A stretch of 64,000 bases of DNA from Faecalicatena orotica (GCF_003149245.1 NZ_QGDL01000005.1:124001-188000); one strand, 5' to 3'. Shown: positions 1 through 9,655, counted from the first letter of the stretch. A program made the numbers and translations. The notes: generated from the sequence alone by a model not told the origin.

Positions 1-1
1 A

Positions 2-1528
2 AAGACGGCGGCATATGCGTCTGCGGGGCTCGCAAAGAACCTGCGGAAGGATATGTACTATAATGTACAGAATTTCTCTTTTTCGAACATCGACAAGTTT
101 TCTACGTCAAGTCTCGTTACCAGACTCACAACGGATGTTACAAATGTACAGAATGCATACCAGATGATGATACGTATGGCTATGAGGGCGCCGGTTATGC
201 TGATATTCTCATTGGTCTGTGCCTTCCGCGTCAGCGCGAAGCTGTCTATGGTGTTTCTCATCTGTGTGCCGGTTCTTGGAATCGGCCTGTATGTGATCAT
301 GACAAGGGTACACCCGATTTTTAGGAGGGTGTTTAAGACCTATGATAAATTAAACAATGTCGTACAGGAAAATGTACGCGGGATCCGCGTCGTAAAATCA
401 TTTGTCAGGGAGGATTACGAGGATCAGAAGTTCGGGAATATTTCCGAGATGATCTACAAAGATTTTTCAAAGGCGGAGAAGACGATCGCATTTAACATGC
501 CTCTCATGCAGTTCTGTATGTATGCCTGTATGCTTGTGTTTTCATGGTTCGGGGCAAGGGCTATCATTGCAAGCGGCGGAAACCCGGCAGTTGGTCTGAG
601 TACGGGCGGTCTTATGAGTCTGATCACGTATGCGATGCAGGTATTAATGGCCCTGATGATGCTGTCCATGGTATTCGTTATGATTACGATGTCAAAGGCA
701 TCTGTAGAGCGTATCTATGAAATTCTGACTGAGGAAAGCAGCCTGAAAAACGGGGAAAACCCGGTCATGGATGTGAAGGATGGTTCCATTGAGTTTGAAA
801 ATGTTTCGTTCAGCTATTCCAATAAGGCACATAAAAAATGTCTCGATAATATCAATCTGAGCATCCACTCTGGTGAGACAATCGGTATTATCGGGGGAAC
901 GGGTACGTCAAAATCGAGTCTGGTGCAGCTGATCCCAAGACTCTATGATGTTACCGAAGGCTCCCTGAAGGTGGGCGGTGTGGATGTCCGCGATTATGAT
1001 ATCGAAGCACTCCGTAATCAGGTTGCTATGGTGCTTCAGAAGAACGAACTCTTCTCCGGAACGATTAAGGAGAATCTGCGCTGGGGAAATGAGCACGCAT
1101 CGGACGAAGAACTGATCCATGCCTGCCAGCTGGCCCAGGCGGATGATTTTGTACGCCGGTTCCCGAATGGGTATGATACTTATATTGAGCAGGGTGGTTC
1201 CAATGTATCGGGCGGACAGAAGCAGCGCCTCTGTATCGCCCGTGCACTCCTGAAAAAACCGAAGATACTGATACTCGACGATTCTACGAGTGCAGTGGAC
1301 ACGAAGACGGATGCAATGATCAGAAGGGCATTCCGTGAGGAGATTCCGGATACAACCAAGATTATTATTGCACAGAGGATTTCCTCCGTGGAAGATGCGG
1401 ACCAGATCATCGTCCTGGATGATGGAAAGATCGATGGTCTGGGAACGCATGAAGAACTGTTGAATAGCAATGCAATTTATAAAGAAGTTTTTGAATCCCA
1501 GCAGAAGGGAGGAAATGAAGATGAATGA
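2..1528 (+). CDS. ABC exporter half-transporter, degenerate-site subunit (5' partial)
   Basis: Membrane-spanning plus ATPase half of a type IV ABC exporter. The reading frame is open from base 2, so the true start lies left of the window and most of the first transmembrane part is missing. The Walker A region reads GGTGTSKSS, the signature SGGQKQR, the Walker B is followed by Asp instead of the catalytic Glu (ILILDD) and the switch His is Gln (AQR). These changes mark the non-catalytic half of heterodimeric exporters such as BmrC/BmrD or TM287/288. The stop overlaps the start of the next gene, which encodes the canonical partner. The substrate cannot be told; drugs, lipids or peptides are all possible. 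Confidence 0.92.
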   Translation, partial: KTAAYASAGLAKNLRKDMYYNVQNFSFSNIDKFSTSSLVTRLTTDVTNVQNAYQMMIRMAMRAPVMLIFSLVCAFRVSAKLSMVFLICVPVLGIGLYVIMTRVHPIFRRVFKTYDKLNNVVQENVRGIRVVKSFVREDYEDQKFGNISEMIYKDFSKAEKTIAFNMPLMQFCMYACMLVFSWFGARAIIASGGNPAVGLSTGGLMSLITYAMQVLMALMMLSMVFVMITMSKASVERIYEILTEESSLKNGENPVMDVKDGSIEFENVSFSYSNKAHKKCLDNINLSIHSGETIGIIGGTGTSKSSLVQLIPRLYDVTEGSLKVGGVDVRDYDIEALRNQVAMVLQKNELFSGTIKENLRWGNEHASDEELIHACQLAQADDFVRRFPNGYDTYIEQGGSNVSGGQKQRLCIARALLKKPKILILDDSTSAVDTKTDAMIRRAFREEIPDTTKIIIAQRISSVEDADQIIVLDDGKIDGLGTHEELLNSNAIYKEVFESQQKGGNEDE

Positions 1529-3419
1529 GAAAAAGAAAGTTCAGAAACTGGATATGAGTACATTGAAGCGTATTCTGGATTATCTGAAGGAGTATAAGGG
1601 ACGTTTTCTTTTCGTACTGATCTGTATTCTGGTAAGTGCGGGGGCAAGTGTCATGGCGTCCTTATTTTTACAGGTATTGATTGACGATTACATCACTCCG
1701 CTGCTTGTACAGGCGGTGCCGGATTTCAGCGGGTTGTTCAGGGCGATTATCCTGCTTGCCGGAGTCTACCTGATCGGGGTTCTTGCAACGCTGTTCTATA
1801 ACCGGATCATGGCGGTTATTTCACAGGGGACTCTGAAGAAGATCAGGGATGAGATGTTTTCGCATATGCAGACTCTGCCAGTCAAATATTTTGATACACA
1901 TTCCCACGGGGATATTATGAGTCACTATACGAATGACACAGACACACTTCGGCAGATGATCTCCCAGAGCGTTCCGCAGCTGTTTTCTTCAATCGTTACT
2001 ATTGTAGCAGTATTCTTTGCCATGCTGTCCATTAGTGTCTGGCTGACCCTGTTCGTGCTCGTATTCATCGTGCTGATCCTGCAGGTTGTGAAAAAAGTAG
2101 CCGGCAACAGCGGAAAGTATTTTGTCAGGCAGCAGGCATCGATTGGTGATGTGAATGGTTATATAGAAGAAATGATTAACGGGCAGAAAGTGGTAAAAGT
2201 ATTCTGTCATGAGGAAAAGGCAAAGGAAATATTCGATAAGAAGAATGAAAAGCTTTTTGGAGAGGCTGCACAGGCAAACACCTATGCAAACGTGCTGATG
2301 CCGATTATGAATAACTTTGGCTATGTCCTGTATGTGCTCGTTGCGATTGCAGGCGGTGCAATGGGGATCAGCGGAGTTACCAATATAAGCCTGACAGGGG
2401 TGGACGTGATCTCCCTCGGTATGATAGCATCCTTCCTACAGTTATCAAGGAGCTTTATCCAGCCGCTCGGGCAGGTCTCCCAGCAGCTGAGTGCGATCAT
2501 CATGGCTCTGGCAGGTGCGAAGCGTATCTTTGAACTGATTGATGAGGAGAGTGAAGTTGACGATGGTTATGTGACGCTTGTCAATGCCAGATATGTCGAC
2601 GGGGAGCTTACAGAGACGCCAGAGCGTACCGGGCTGTGGGCATGGAAACACCCGCATGAGGATGGTACCCTGACTTATACGGAGTTAACGGGTGAAGTGC
2701 GCATGTTTGATGTAGATTTCGGCTATAATGAAGATAAAGTCGTGCTCCATAACATCACACTTTATGCCGAGCCGGGCCAGAAGGTGGCCTTCGTAGGGGC
2801 AACTGGGGCCGGTAAGACAACAATTACGAATCTGATCAACCGGTTCTACGATATCGCTGATGGAAAGATCCGGTACGACGGTATTAATATCAATAAGATA
2901 AAGAAGCCGGATCTGCGCCGGTCTCTTGGAATCGTACTCCAGGATGTCAACCTGTTTACGGGCACAGTCATGGAAAACCTGCGTTACGGGAAACTGGACG
3001 CCACGGATGAGGAATGTATTGCAGCGGCGAAACGCGCCAACGCGGATGGATTCATCCGGATGCTGCCGGACGGTTATGACACAGTTCTGTCGGGTGACGG
3101 AAGCGGATTGTCACAGGGGCAGCGCCAGTTGATTTCGATTGCCAGGGCTGCAGTTGCCGATCCGCCGGTTATGATACTGGACGAGGCGACGTCTTCGATT
3201 GACACAAGAACTGAGGCGATCGTGCAGCGGGGGATGGATGCCCTGATGAAGGGAAGAACGGTATTTGTAATTGCACACAGGCTTTCTACCGTACAGAATT
3301 CTGATGTGATCATGGTTCTGGAACAGGGCGAGATCATAGAGCGTGGAAGCCATGAGGAATTGATTGCGAAACACGGGAAATACTATCAGCTCTACACAGG
3401 GGCTTTTGAACTGTCTTAG
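1521..3419 (+). CDS. ABC exporter half-transporter, catalytic subunit
   Basis: Partner of the preceding gene: 632 residues with an N-terminal six-helix membrane domain (about 25-330) and a C-terminal ATPase domain. Walker A GATGAGKTT, signature LSQGQ, Walker B ILDE and switch AHR are all intact, so this half carries the working ATP site. About 60 residues rich in charged and aromatic residues separate the two domains, as in many Lachnospiraceae members. An ATG exists at 1515, but GGGAGG at 1507-1512 is spaced properly only for the ATG at 1521. The two genes overlap by 8 bases, so they are translationally coupled and almost certainly act as a heterodimer. A strong terminator follows. Confidence 0.92.
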   Translation: MNEKKKVQKLDMSTLKRILDYLKEYKGRFLFVLICILVSAGASVMASLFLQVLIDDYITPLLVQAVPDFSGLFRAIILLAGVYLIGVLATLFYNRIMAVISQGTLKKIRDEMFSHMQTLPVKYFDTHSHGDIMSHYTNDTDTLRQMISQSVPQLFSSIVTIVAVFFAMLSISVWLTLFVLVFIVLILQVVKKVAGNSGKYFVRQQASIGDVNGYIEEMINGQKVVKVFCHEEKAKEIFDKKNEKLFGEAAQANTYANVLMPIMNNFGYVLYVLVAIAGGAMGISGVTNISLTGVDVISLGMIASFLQLSRSFIQPLGQVSQQLSAIIMALAGAKRIFELIDEESEVDDGYVTLVNARYVDGELTETPERTGLWAWKHPHEDGTLTYTELTGEVRMFDVDFGYNEDKVVLHNITLYAEPGQKVAFVGATGAGKTTITNLINRFYDIADGKIRYDGININKIKKPDLRRSLGIVLQDVNLFTGTVMENLRYGKLDATDEECIAAAKRANADGFIRMLPDGYDTVLSGDGSGLSQGQRQLISIARAAVADPPVMILDEATSSIDTRTEAIVQRGMDALMKGRTVFVIAHRLSTVQNSDVIMVLEQGEIIERGSHEELIAKHGKYYQLYTGAFELS

Positions 3420-3444
3420 ATAAGGAGTATGAATATCTGGTTTG

Positions 3445-3490
3445 AAGAGGAAACGGAAGTGTTTTTTGAATACTTCCGTTTCCTCTTTTT
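3445..3490 (+). terminator. Rho-independent terminator after the ABC exporter pair
   Basis: A 16-bp stem (3445-3460 with 3472-3487), GAGGAAACGGAAGT pairing with ACTTCCGTTTCCTC, has an 11-base loop and runs into five T residues. It closes the exporter operon. Confidence 0.9.
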
Positions 3491-3594
3491 ACTTTAAATA
3501 TGAATTTTCATATACGATCAGAGAATTCTGGTTTGTGTATTGCAGTATTTGATGTTAAAATGGTAAAGAAACAGGCGGAATGATAGGAGAATTT

Positions 3595-4542
3595 ATGGCA
3601 ATTAATAATACTACCAGAATGATTTTAAAGGCACTTTCTTTTGACGGGATCGAGGTCGAGGCGTCAAGGCATCTGGCGGATCTGAAACGGCTGGACCCTA
3701 TGAAGATTTTTTATAAGACGATTGATTATAAGATATATAACGGTGAGCATGAGGTGCCGACGAGGATTTTTTTCCCGAATGAGAAGGCATTTCATAATAT
3801 GGGGCCGAACCAGCACAGGGTCATGCTCTTTATACATGGGGGCGGATGGGTGACCGAGAGCGTGGATAATTACGAGCGGATCTGTGCCCGCATGGCAAAT
3901 GCAACGGAGCATGTGGTCGTAGCCGTGGATTACAGGCTGGCACCGGAGAACAAGTTCCCGGACGGTCTGGAAGACTGTTATGCAGTAGCGAAGGCTATTT
4001 TCAGGAACCGTTTTATTCTGAATGTGGAACCGGATGATATTACCCTGATTGGAGACAGTGCAGGAGGGAACCTTGTGGCGGCACTGTCGCTTATGGCAAG
4101 GGATAAAGGAGAATTCCTTCCGAAGAGGCAGATTCTGATTTACCCGGCGGTCAGCAATGATTACTCTGAGGATTCTCCTTTCGAATCTGTGCGGGAAAAT
4201 GGAACAGATTATCTTCTGACGGCGGGAAAGATGAGAGACTACCTTAATCTCTATGCAAGGAGTGAGGAAGATAAACAGAATCCGTATTTTGCACCGATTC
4301 TGGCCAAAGATCTTTCGAATCAGCCGGATACATTGATTCTGACTGCAGAATATGACCCACTTCGGGATGAAGGAGAGGCATACGGGGAACGCTTGAAAGA
4401 AGCGGGTAACCGGGTGGAGATCTGCAGGATTCAAGATGCCCTGCACGGTTATTTTGCATTGGGAATTAAGAACTTTTATGTGCAGGAGAGTTTTGACCAT
4501 ATTAATGAATTCCTGAAAAATGAGTTTGTCCGGGAGGTGTAA
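3595..4542 (+). CDS. Alpha/beta hydrolase, HSL-type esterase/lipase
   Basis: A 315-residue serine hydrolase of the hormone-sensitive-lipase family. The oxyanion-hole motif HGGGW, nucleophile elbow GDSAGGN, catalytic Asp in DPLRDE and catalytic His in ALHGYF are all visible. It would hydrolyse short acyl esters in the cytoplasm; no signal peptide is seen. A frame-compatible ATG at 3580 exists, but AGGAG at 3584-3588 sits correctly for the ATG at 3595. The next gene, an acyltransferase-like protein, begins 4 bases after the stop, so the pair probably makes and removes the same kind of acyl ester. The substrate is unknown. Confidence 0.88.
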   Translation: MAINNTTRMILKALSFDGIEVEASRHLADLKRLDPMKIFYKTIDYKIYNGEHEVPTRIFFPNEKAFHNMGPNQHRVMLFIHGGGWVTESVDNYERICARMANATEHVVVAVDYRLAPENKFPDGLEDCYAVAKAIFRNRFILNVEPDDITLIGDSAGGNLVAALSLMARDKGEFLPKRQILIYPAVSNDYSEDSPFESVRENGTDYLLTAGKMRDYLNLYARSEEDKQNPYFAPILAKDLSNQPDTLILTAEYDPLRDEGEAYGERLKEAGNRVEICRIQDALHGYFALGIKNFYVQESFDHINEFLKNEFVREV

Positions 4543-4545
4543 GGT

Positions 4546-6360
4546 GTGCAGCAGACTAGAGCGTATTGGAGAAAACTGGATAATGCGGCGAAATTATTTT
4601 CGGCGACCAGCAACAAGAAGGACACCAGAGTGTTCCGCTTCTATTGCGTTTTAAAAGAGGAAGTAGACCAGGAGAGACTGCAGGAAGCACTGGACAAGAC
4701 CCTTGTGACTTATCCTGTATTTTTGTCGGTCATGCGCAAGGGGCTGTTCTGGCATTATCTAGAGAAGAGCGGGCTTAGGCCGGTTGTGCGTGAGGAATAC
4801 AGGGAGCCGTGCAGTAATCTTTATGTCCGGGATAAGAAGGACTTGCTGTTTGAGGTGACCTATTATGGAAGGCGGATTAATTTCGAGGTGTTCCACGCCC
4901 TGACAGACGGGACGGGGGCGACGGAATTTCTGCGTGAACTTGTGAAGAATTACCTGTATCTTACGCACCGGGGAGACGGCCTTGCAGACCAGCCCCTTCT
5001 GGACGGAGATGTGACGATACAGGATCAGGAGAATGACAGTTTTTCAAAGTATTATTCGGAAGTTAAGAAGAAAAAGGAGAAGAAGCCAAGGGCCTACCAG
5101 CTGAAGAAGCCGCGCAAGGAGACTGGCAGGCTTCAGGTAAATGAATCGGTTCTCTCGGTGAAAGCTGTACTTGCACGTTCCAGGGAGCTGGGGGTGTCGA
5201 TGACGGTCTTCCTGACAACGGTCTTTTTGATGGCGATTCACAAGGAGATGACGAAGCAGCAGGAGAAGCATCCGGTCGTACTGATGGTGCCTGTGAATCT
5301 GAGGAAGTTCTTCGCGTCTGATTCTATGCTGAATTTCTTCAACTGGATTGAGCCGGGATATCATTTCGGAGAAGGAGGCGGCAGTTTTGAAGAAGTACTG
5401 CAGCACGTGAAGGAATATTTTGAGAAAGAACTGACAACGGAGCGTGTGGCAAAGCATATGAACGAATTGATTACGCTGGAGATGCACCCGATTCTCCGTC
5501 TTGCACCACTGGAATTGAAAAATCTCGGAATCCGGGCAGGGGCAAGGCTTGCCGAACGTGATGTAACTGCCATATTTTCGAATATGAGTGCCGTGAAAAT
5601 GCCAAAGGATTACGAAGTTTATATTGAGAGGTTCGGAGTCTATACGAGTACGCCGAAGATTGAACTGTGTATGTGTTCGTTTGGAGATAAGCTTTCCTTA
5701 GGTTTTACATCCAGATTCGACACCTTGAATATCCAGCGGAATTTTTACCGTATTCTGAAGGAGCAGGGGATTGAGGCAGAGAAGGTTGAACCGGAATTTC
5801 CGGAGCCGGATGTGCCGAGTGAACTTGAGATGAAAGTATTCCGGTTCTTTTCATTCTTCTGCCTGGTGGCTGCGGTTGTGTTTGTGGCACTGGACTTTAA
5901 TTACCATCCATCGGTGCGCTGGACCCTGTTTACGGCGGCGGGAATCGGAAGTATGTGGCTGGCTCTCGCGATCGGATTTGTTAAGCGGTATAACCTTATG
6001 AAGAATGCTATGTGGCAATTGATTATTGTGACGGTGGGCTGTATCTTATGGGATGCCTTTACCGGCTGGCATGGGTGGTCGGTGGATTTTGTCCTTCCGA
6101 TCGTGTGCATGGTCATCCTGTTTTCTATGTTTATTATTACAAAGGTGCAGAAAAACACGGCTCGTGAGTATATGATCTATTTTGTTATGGCGGGCGGCTA
6201 CGGGGTGATTCTCCCCCTGATCCTGCTATTGACAAATGTGGTGAAGTTTAAGATTATATGTACAATCTGTGTCGGGGTATGTTTTCTGTTCCTTGCGGCT
6301 CTGGTGATTTTTAAGGGAAAAGAATTCAGGGAAGAGATGCATAAGAAGTTTCATGTGTGA
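4546..6360 (+). CDS. CAT/condensation-like acyltransferase with C-terminal membrane domain (DUF6320 type)
   Basis: A 604-residue protein. Residues 1 to about 420 resemble the chloramphenicol-acetyltransferase/condensation fold, with the catalytic-type motif HALTDG near residue 125. From about residue 430 there are six hydrophobic segments, matching the DUF6320 arrangement of Firmicutes alcohol acetyltransferase-like proteins. The start is a GTG with GGGAGG 9 bases upstream. It is coupled to the esterase gene in front. A membrane-bound acyl transfer to an alcohol or glycolipid is likely, but neither donor nor acceptor can be read from the sequence. Confidence 0.8.
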   Translation: MQQTRAYWRKLDNAAKLFSATSNKKDTRVFRFYCVLKEEVDQERLQEALDKTLVTYPVFLSVMRKGLFWHYLEKSGLRPVVREEYREPCSNLYVRDKKDLLFEVTYYGRRINFEVFHALTDGTGATEFLRELVKNYLYLTHRGDGLADQPLLDGDVTIQDQENDSFSKYYSEVKKKKEKKPRAYQLKKPRKETGRLQVNESVLSVKAVLARSRELGVSMTVFLTTVFLMAIHKEMTKQQEKHPVVLMVPVNLRKFFASDSMLNFFNWIEPGYHFGEGGGSFEEVLQHVKEYFEKELTTERVAKHMNELITLEMHPILRLAPLELKNLGIRAGARLAERDVTAIFSNMSAVKMPKDYEVYIERFGVYTSTPKIELCMCSFGDKLSLGFTSRFDTLNIQRNFYRILKEQGIEAEKVEPEFPEPDVPSELEMKVFRFFSFFCLVAAVVFVALDFNYHPSVRWTLFTAAGIGSMWLALAIGFVKRYNLMKNAMWQLIIVTVGCILWDAFTGWHGWSVDFVLPIVCMVILFSMFIITKVQKNTAREYMIYFVMAGGYGVILPLILLLTNVVKFKIICTICVGVCFLFLAALVIFKGKEFREEMHKKFHV

Positions 6361-6379
6361 TGTGCCGGAAGGCAGTCAT

Positions 6380-6454
6380 AAAAGCATAAGGAGCGGGCTT
6401 TAAAGGGCGGTTGGGACCAGATCGCCGGAAGGGGACTGCGTCTTATGCTTTTTT
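6380..6454 (+). terminator. Terminator-like inverted repeat after the acyltransferase gene
   Basis: AAAAGCATAAG (6380-6390) pairs with CTTATGCTTTT (6442-6452) and continues into a run of six T. The loop is long (51 bases) and may hold further helices, so strength is uncertain. Confidence 0.55.
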
Positions 6455-6490
6455 GACGGAAATATGCGGTTTTGGGACTTTGATTTTGGA

Positions 6491-6520
6491 TTGTATTACT
6501 TGCGCTGTTTGTGGTATTAT
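6491..6520 (+). promoter_or_regulatory. Putative sigma-A promoter of the pyr operon
   Basis: TTGTAT at 6491-6496, an 18-base spacer and TATTAT at 6515-6520 stand 50 bases before the pyrC start. No PyrR-type attenuator or other long leader fold was seen between promoter and gene. Confidence 0.4.
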
Positions 6521-6569
6521 AAATCTATATATACAAATGTGTTATAGAAATGAGGAAGGACAAGACAAT

Positions 6570-7847
6570 ATGAAATTATTGATTCGAAACGGACACGTTT
6601 TAGATCCATTTACAGGGCTGGACGGCATCAGTGATGTGCTCGTGGAAGACAGCAGGATCGTGAAGGTTGCTGAGGGTATTCAGGAGACGGCAGACCAGAC
6701 GATCGATGCATCCGGCTCTTATGTTATGCCCGGATTTATTGACCTGCATGTGCATTTACGAGACCCGGGCCTGACACATAAAGAGACACTGGAAACAGGC
6801 GGCAGGGCCGCGGCGCGCGGCGGGGTTACAACCATGTGCGCGATGCCGAATACGAAGCCCGTCACTGATATGAAAGAGATGGTAGCTGACCTGCACAGAA
6901 GGGCGGCAGAAGAATCTCCTGTCCATGTGATACAACTTGGAGCTGTTACGAAGGGGGAGATGGGAGAAGAACTTTCCGATATTAAGGGAATGGCGGAAGC
7001 AGGATGCCATGCCATCAGTGAAGATGGAAAGTCCGTCATGGATGCCTCCCTGTACAGAAAGGCCATGAGGATAGCGAAAGAGAATGGAATCTCTGTATTC
7101 GCCCACTGTGAGGACATTAATATGGTAGAAGGCGGCGTCATGAACGCCGGGGCAAAGGCAGAAGAACTGGGCGTGAAGGGGATCAGCAACGCGGTGGAGG
7201 ATGTCATCGTTGCGAGAGACATCCTGCTGGCAAAAGAGACAGGCGTCCGCCTGCACCTGTGCCACTGCTCCACGGCAGACAGCGTGAAGATGATAGCCGC
7301 AGCAAAGAAAGAAGGTCTTCCCGTAACCGGAGAAGTCTGCCCGCACCATTTTATCTTATCCACAGATGATATAAAGGAGAACAACGGCCAGTATAAGATG
7401 AACCCGCCGCTTCGTTCACCGGAAGATGTGGAAGCATTGCGGGAAGGCTTAAAGAACGGTATCATGGATGTGATCTCCACAGACCATGCGCCGCATGCAG
7501 AGGAAGAAAAGAACCTCCCGATGGAAAAAGCATTTTTCGGAATCGTCGGTCTTGAGACAAGCGCATGCCTGACCTATACAGAACTGGTAGAAAAGGGAGT
7601 ACTCACACCCATGCAGATGGCAGAGAAGATGAGCTACAATCCCGCGCAGATACTCGGACTCCAGGACAAAGGGTCAATATCCGCAGGAAAGACGGCCGAT
7701 ATCGTAGTCTTTGATCCGGCCGCAGAATACAGAATCGATAAGAATACATTCCTGTCAAAAGGAAAGAACACACCGTTTGACGGATACCCGGTAAAGGGAG
7801 AAGTACTGTACACCATCGTAGATGGAGCAATTGTATATGCAAAATAA
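6570..7847 (+). CDS. pyrC: Dihydroorotase
   Basis: Third step of pyrimidine synthesis: ring closure of carbamoyl-aspartate to dihydroorotate. The 425-residue length and motifs fit type I amidohydrolase dihydroorotases: the metal-binding DLHVHLRDPG near the N-terminus, a later metal His in AHCED, and the C-terminal STDHAPH carrying the catalytic Asp. The frame is open upstream to 6411, but GAGGAAGGA at 6552-6560 places the start at the ATG at 6570. It leads a pyrC-pyrF-pyrK-pyrD-pyrE run; pyrB/pyrI and carAB are not in the window. Confidence 0.96.
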   Translation: MKLLIRNGHVLDPFTGLDGISDVLVEDSRIVKVAEGIQETADQTIDASGSYVMPGFIDLHVHLRDPGLTHKETLETGGRAAARGGVTTMCAMPNTKPVTDMKEMVADLHRRAAEESPVHVIQLGAVTKGEMGEELSDIKGMAEAGCHAISEDGKSVMDASLYRKAMRIAKENGISVFAHCEDINMVEGGVMNAGAKAEELGVKGISNAVEDVIVARDILLAKETGVRLHLCHCSTADSVKMIAAAKKEGLPVTGEVCPHHFILSTDDIKENNGQYKMNPPLRSPEDVEALREGLKNGIMDVISTDHAPHAEEEKNLPMEKAFFGIVGLETSACLTYTELVEKGVLTPMQMAEKMSYNPAQILGLQDKGSISAGKTADIVVFDPAAEYRIDKNTFLSKGKNTPFDGYPVKGEVLYTIVDGAIVYAK

Positions 7848-7854
7848 AAAATGG

Positions 7855-7900
7855 AACGCAAAGGGGTCTGACCCTTTTGCGGTCCGTTTTCAGAACATTC
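7855..7900 (-). repeat. Dispersed palindromic repeat, copy 1
   Basis: A 25-base near-perfect palindrome (7857-7881), CGCAAAGGGGTC-T-GACCCttTTGCG, plus about 20 bases of flank ending GTTTTCAGAACATTC. A second copy with the same flank occurs at 26424-26471 in the opposite orientation. It sits between pyrC and pyrF and may form an RNA hairpin. Confidence 0.8.
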
Positions 7901-7922
7901 AGATAATTTAGGAGGATTTTTC

Positions 7923-8849
7923 ATGATTAACAAGCTGGTTGAGAAGATTAAGAAGACGGGTGCCCCGATTGTGGTTGGTTTGGATCCTATGCTTTCGTAT
8001 ATTCCGGAGCATGTGCAGAAGAAGGCGTTTGCTGAATACGGGGAGACGCTGGAAGGGGCTGCGGAGGCGATCTGGCAGTTTAATAAGGAGATTGTGGACA
8101 AGACGTATGACCTGATTCCTGCTGTGAAACCGCAGATTGCGATGTATGAGCAGTTTGGCGTGCCGGGGATCATGGCTTTTAAGAAGACGGTTGATTATTG
8201 TAAGGAAAAAGATCTTGTGGTTATCGGTGATATTAAGAGGGGCGATATCGGCTCGACTTCAGCGGCTTATGCAGTTGGTCACCTAGGAAGGGTAAAAGTG
8301 GGAAGCAAGGAATATGTCCCGTTTGATGAAGACTTTGCAACGGTGAACCCTTATCTGGGGTCAGACGGGCTGAATCCGTTTATTGATGTGTGCAAGTCTG
8401 AGAAGAAAGGGCTGTTTATTCTTGTGAAGACATCCAATCCTTCCAGCGGAGAGTTTCAGGACCAGTTAATCGACGGCAGGCCTCTCTATGAGCTGGTCGG
8501 CGAGAAGGTGGCAGAGTGGGGCGAGCAGTGCATGGGAGACGAGTACAGCTATATCGGTGCTGTTGTCGGCGCAACTTACCCGGAAATGGGGAAAGTACTC
8601 CGCAGGGTGATGCCGAAGTCTTATATTCTGGTGCCGGGTTATGGCGCGCAGGGCGGACAGGGCAAGGACCTTGTTCATTTCTTCAATGAGGATGGACTCG
8701 GGGCAATTGTTAATTCTTCCAGAGGTATTATTGCAGCCTATAAGCAGGAAGCCTATGCGAAGTTTGGACCGGCGAATTTCGGGGATGCATCCAGAGCTGC
8801 CGTAGAAGCGATGGTATCTGATATCAGCCAGGCACTGGCGGGAAGATAA
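7923..8849 (+). CDS. pyrF: Orotidine 5'-phosphate decarboxylase (type 2)
   Basis: Final step to UMP: decarboxylation of OMP. The 308-residue length is typical of the longer type 2 enzymes. The active-site cluster appears as GDIKRGDIGST (Asp-Lys-x-x-x-Asp pattern), with KPQIAMYEQFG upstream and the C-terminal phosphate-binding GYGAQGGQG. A strong AGGAGG lies 7-12 bases ahead of the ATG. It follows pyrC after a 75-base gap containing a palindromic repeat. Confidence 0.96.
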   Translation: MINKLVEKIKKTGAPIVVGLDPMLSYIPEHVQKKAFAEYGETLEGAAEAIWQFNKEIVDKTYDLIPAVKPQIAMYEQFGVPGIMAFKKTVDYCKEKDLVVIGDIKRGDIGSTSAAYAVGHLGRVKVGSKEYVPFDEDFATVNPYLGSDGLNPFIDVCKSEKKGLFILVKTSNPSSGEFQDQLIDGRPLYELVGEKVAEWGEQCMGDEYSYIGAVVGATYPEMGKVLRRVMPKSYILVPGYGAQGGQGKDLVHFFNEDGLGAIVNSSRGIIAAYKQEAYAKFGPANFGDASRAAVEAMVSDISQALAGR

Positions 8850-8872
8850 AGACAGGTAAAAGGAGAACAACA

Positions 8873-9655
8873 ATGTCTAATAAACGTAAAGAATCTGCCA
8901 TGATCGTTTCTCAGGAATATATTGGGGCAGACATCTACAGTATGTGGATTCAGACAGAAGAGATTGCGTCTCTGGCAGTGCCGGGACAGTTCATCTCTAT
9001 GTATACAAAAGACGGGAGCAAGCTGCTCCCACGCCCAATCAGCCTCTGTGAAATCGACAGGGACAGAAAGCTGATCCGCGTCGTATACCGGGTGACCGGG
9101 GAAGGGACGGGGACAGAACAATTCTCTGAACTTATCAAGGGAGACTGGATTGATATTCTGGGCCCTCTGGGAAATGGTTTCCCTCTGGATAAAGCGGAAG
9201 GGAAAAAGGCAATGCTTATCGGAGGCGGAATCGGGGTGCCGCCGATGCTCGAACTGGCAAAACAGCTGGATACAGAGAAAGTACTTGTTATGGGTTACCG
9301 TGATGAACAGTTCTTAGCAGATGAGTTCAGTATCTGCGGTAATTTCTATGTTGCAACAGAGGACGGCAGCGCGGGAACAAAAGGAAATGTTATGGATGCA
9401 ATTGCTGCAAATGACCTGTCAGCGGATATTATTTATGCATGCGGACCGGCTCCCATGCTTCGTGCAATTAAGCAGTATGCCGAAGAAAAAAACATTGTAT
9501 GCTATGTATCTATGGAGGAACGGATGGCTTGCGGGATTGGTGCCTGTCTGGCCTGTGTGTGCAAATCTAGAGAGATTGACAGCCACAGCCATGTCCATAA
9601 TAAGCGCGTCTGCAAAGACGGCCCGGTATTTTTGTCAACGGAGGTGGAAATCTAA
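8873..9655 (+). CDS. pyrK: Dihydroorotate dehydrogenase B, electron-transfer subunit
   Basis: FAD/[2Fe-2S] subunit that passes electrons from dihydroorotate oxidation to NAD+. The 260 residues show an N-terminal FAD domain (RPISLCEID), an NAD-binding GGGIGVPP stretch and a C-terminal Cys cluster (CGIGACLACVC, then a distant Cys in RVCKDG) for the iron-sulfur centre. AAAGGAG precedes the ATG. Its stop TAA overlaps the ATG of pyrD by one base (TAATG), as expected for the two subunits of the class 1B heterotetramer. Confidence 0.95.
   Translation: MSNKRKESAMIVSQEYIGADIYSMWIQTEEIASLAVPGQFISMYTKDGSKLLPRPISLCEIDRDRKLIRVVYRVTGEGTGTEQFSELIKGDWIDILGPLGNGFPLDKAEGKKAMLIGGGIGVPPMLELAKQLDTEKVLVMGYRDEQFLADEFSICGNFYVATEDGSAGTKGNVMDAIAANDLSADIIYACGPAPMLRAIKQYAEEKNIVCYVSMEERMACGIGACLACVCKSREIDSHSHVHNKRVCKDGPVFLSTEVEI

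Noticed and set aside
6719-7480. Long - strand frames antisense to pyrC, addB, aspS2 and others
   Set aside because: They follow from the codon composition of the + strand genes; none has a binding site or recognisable motif.
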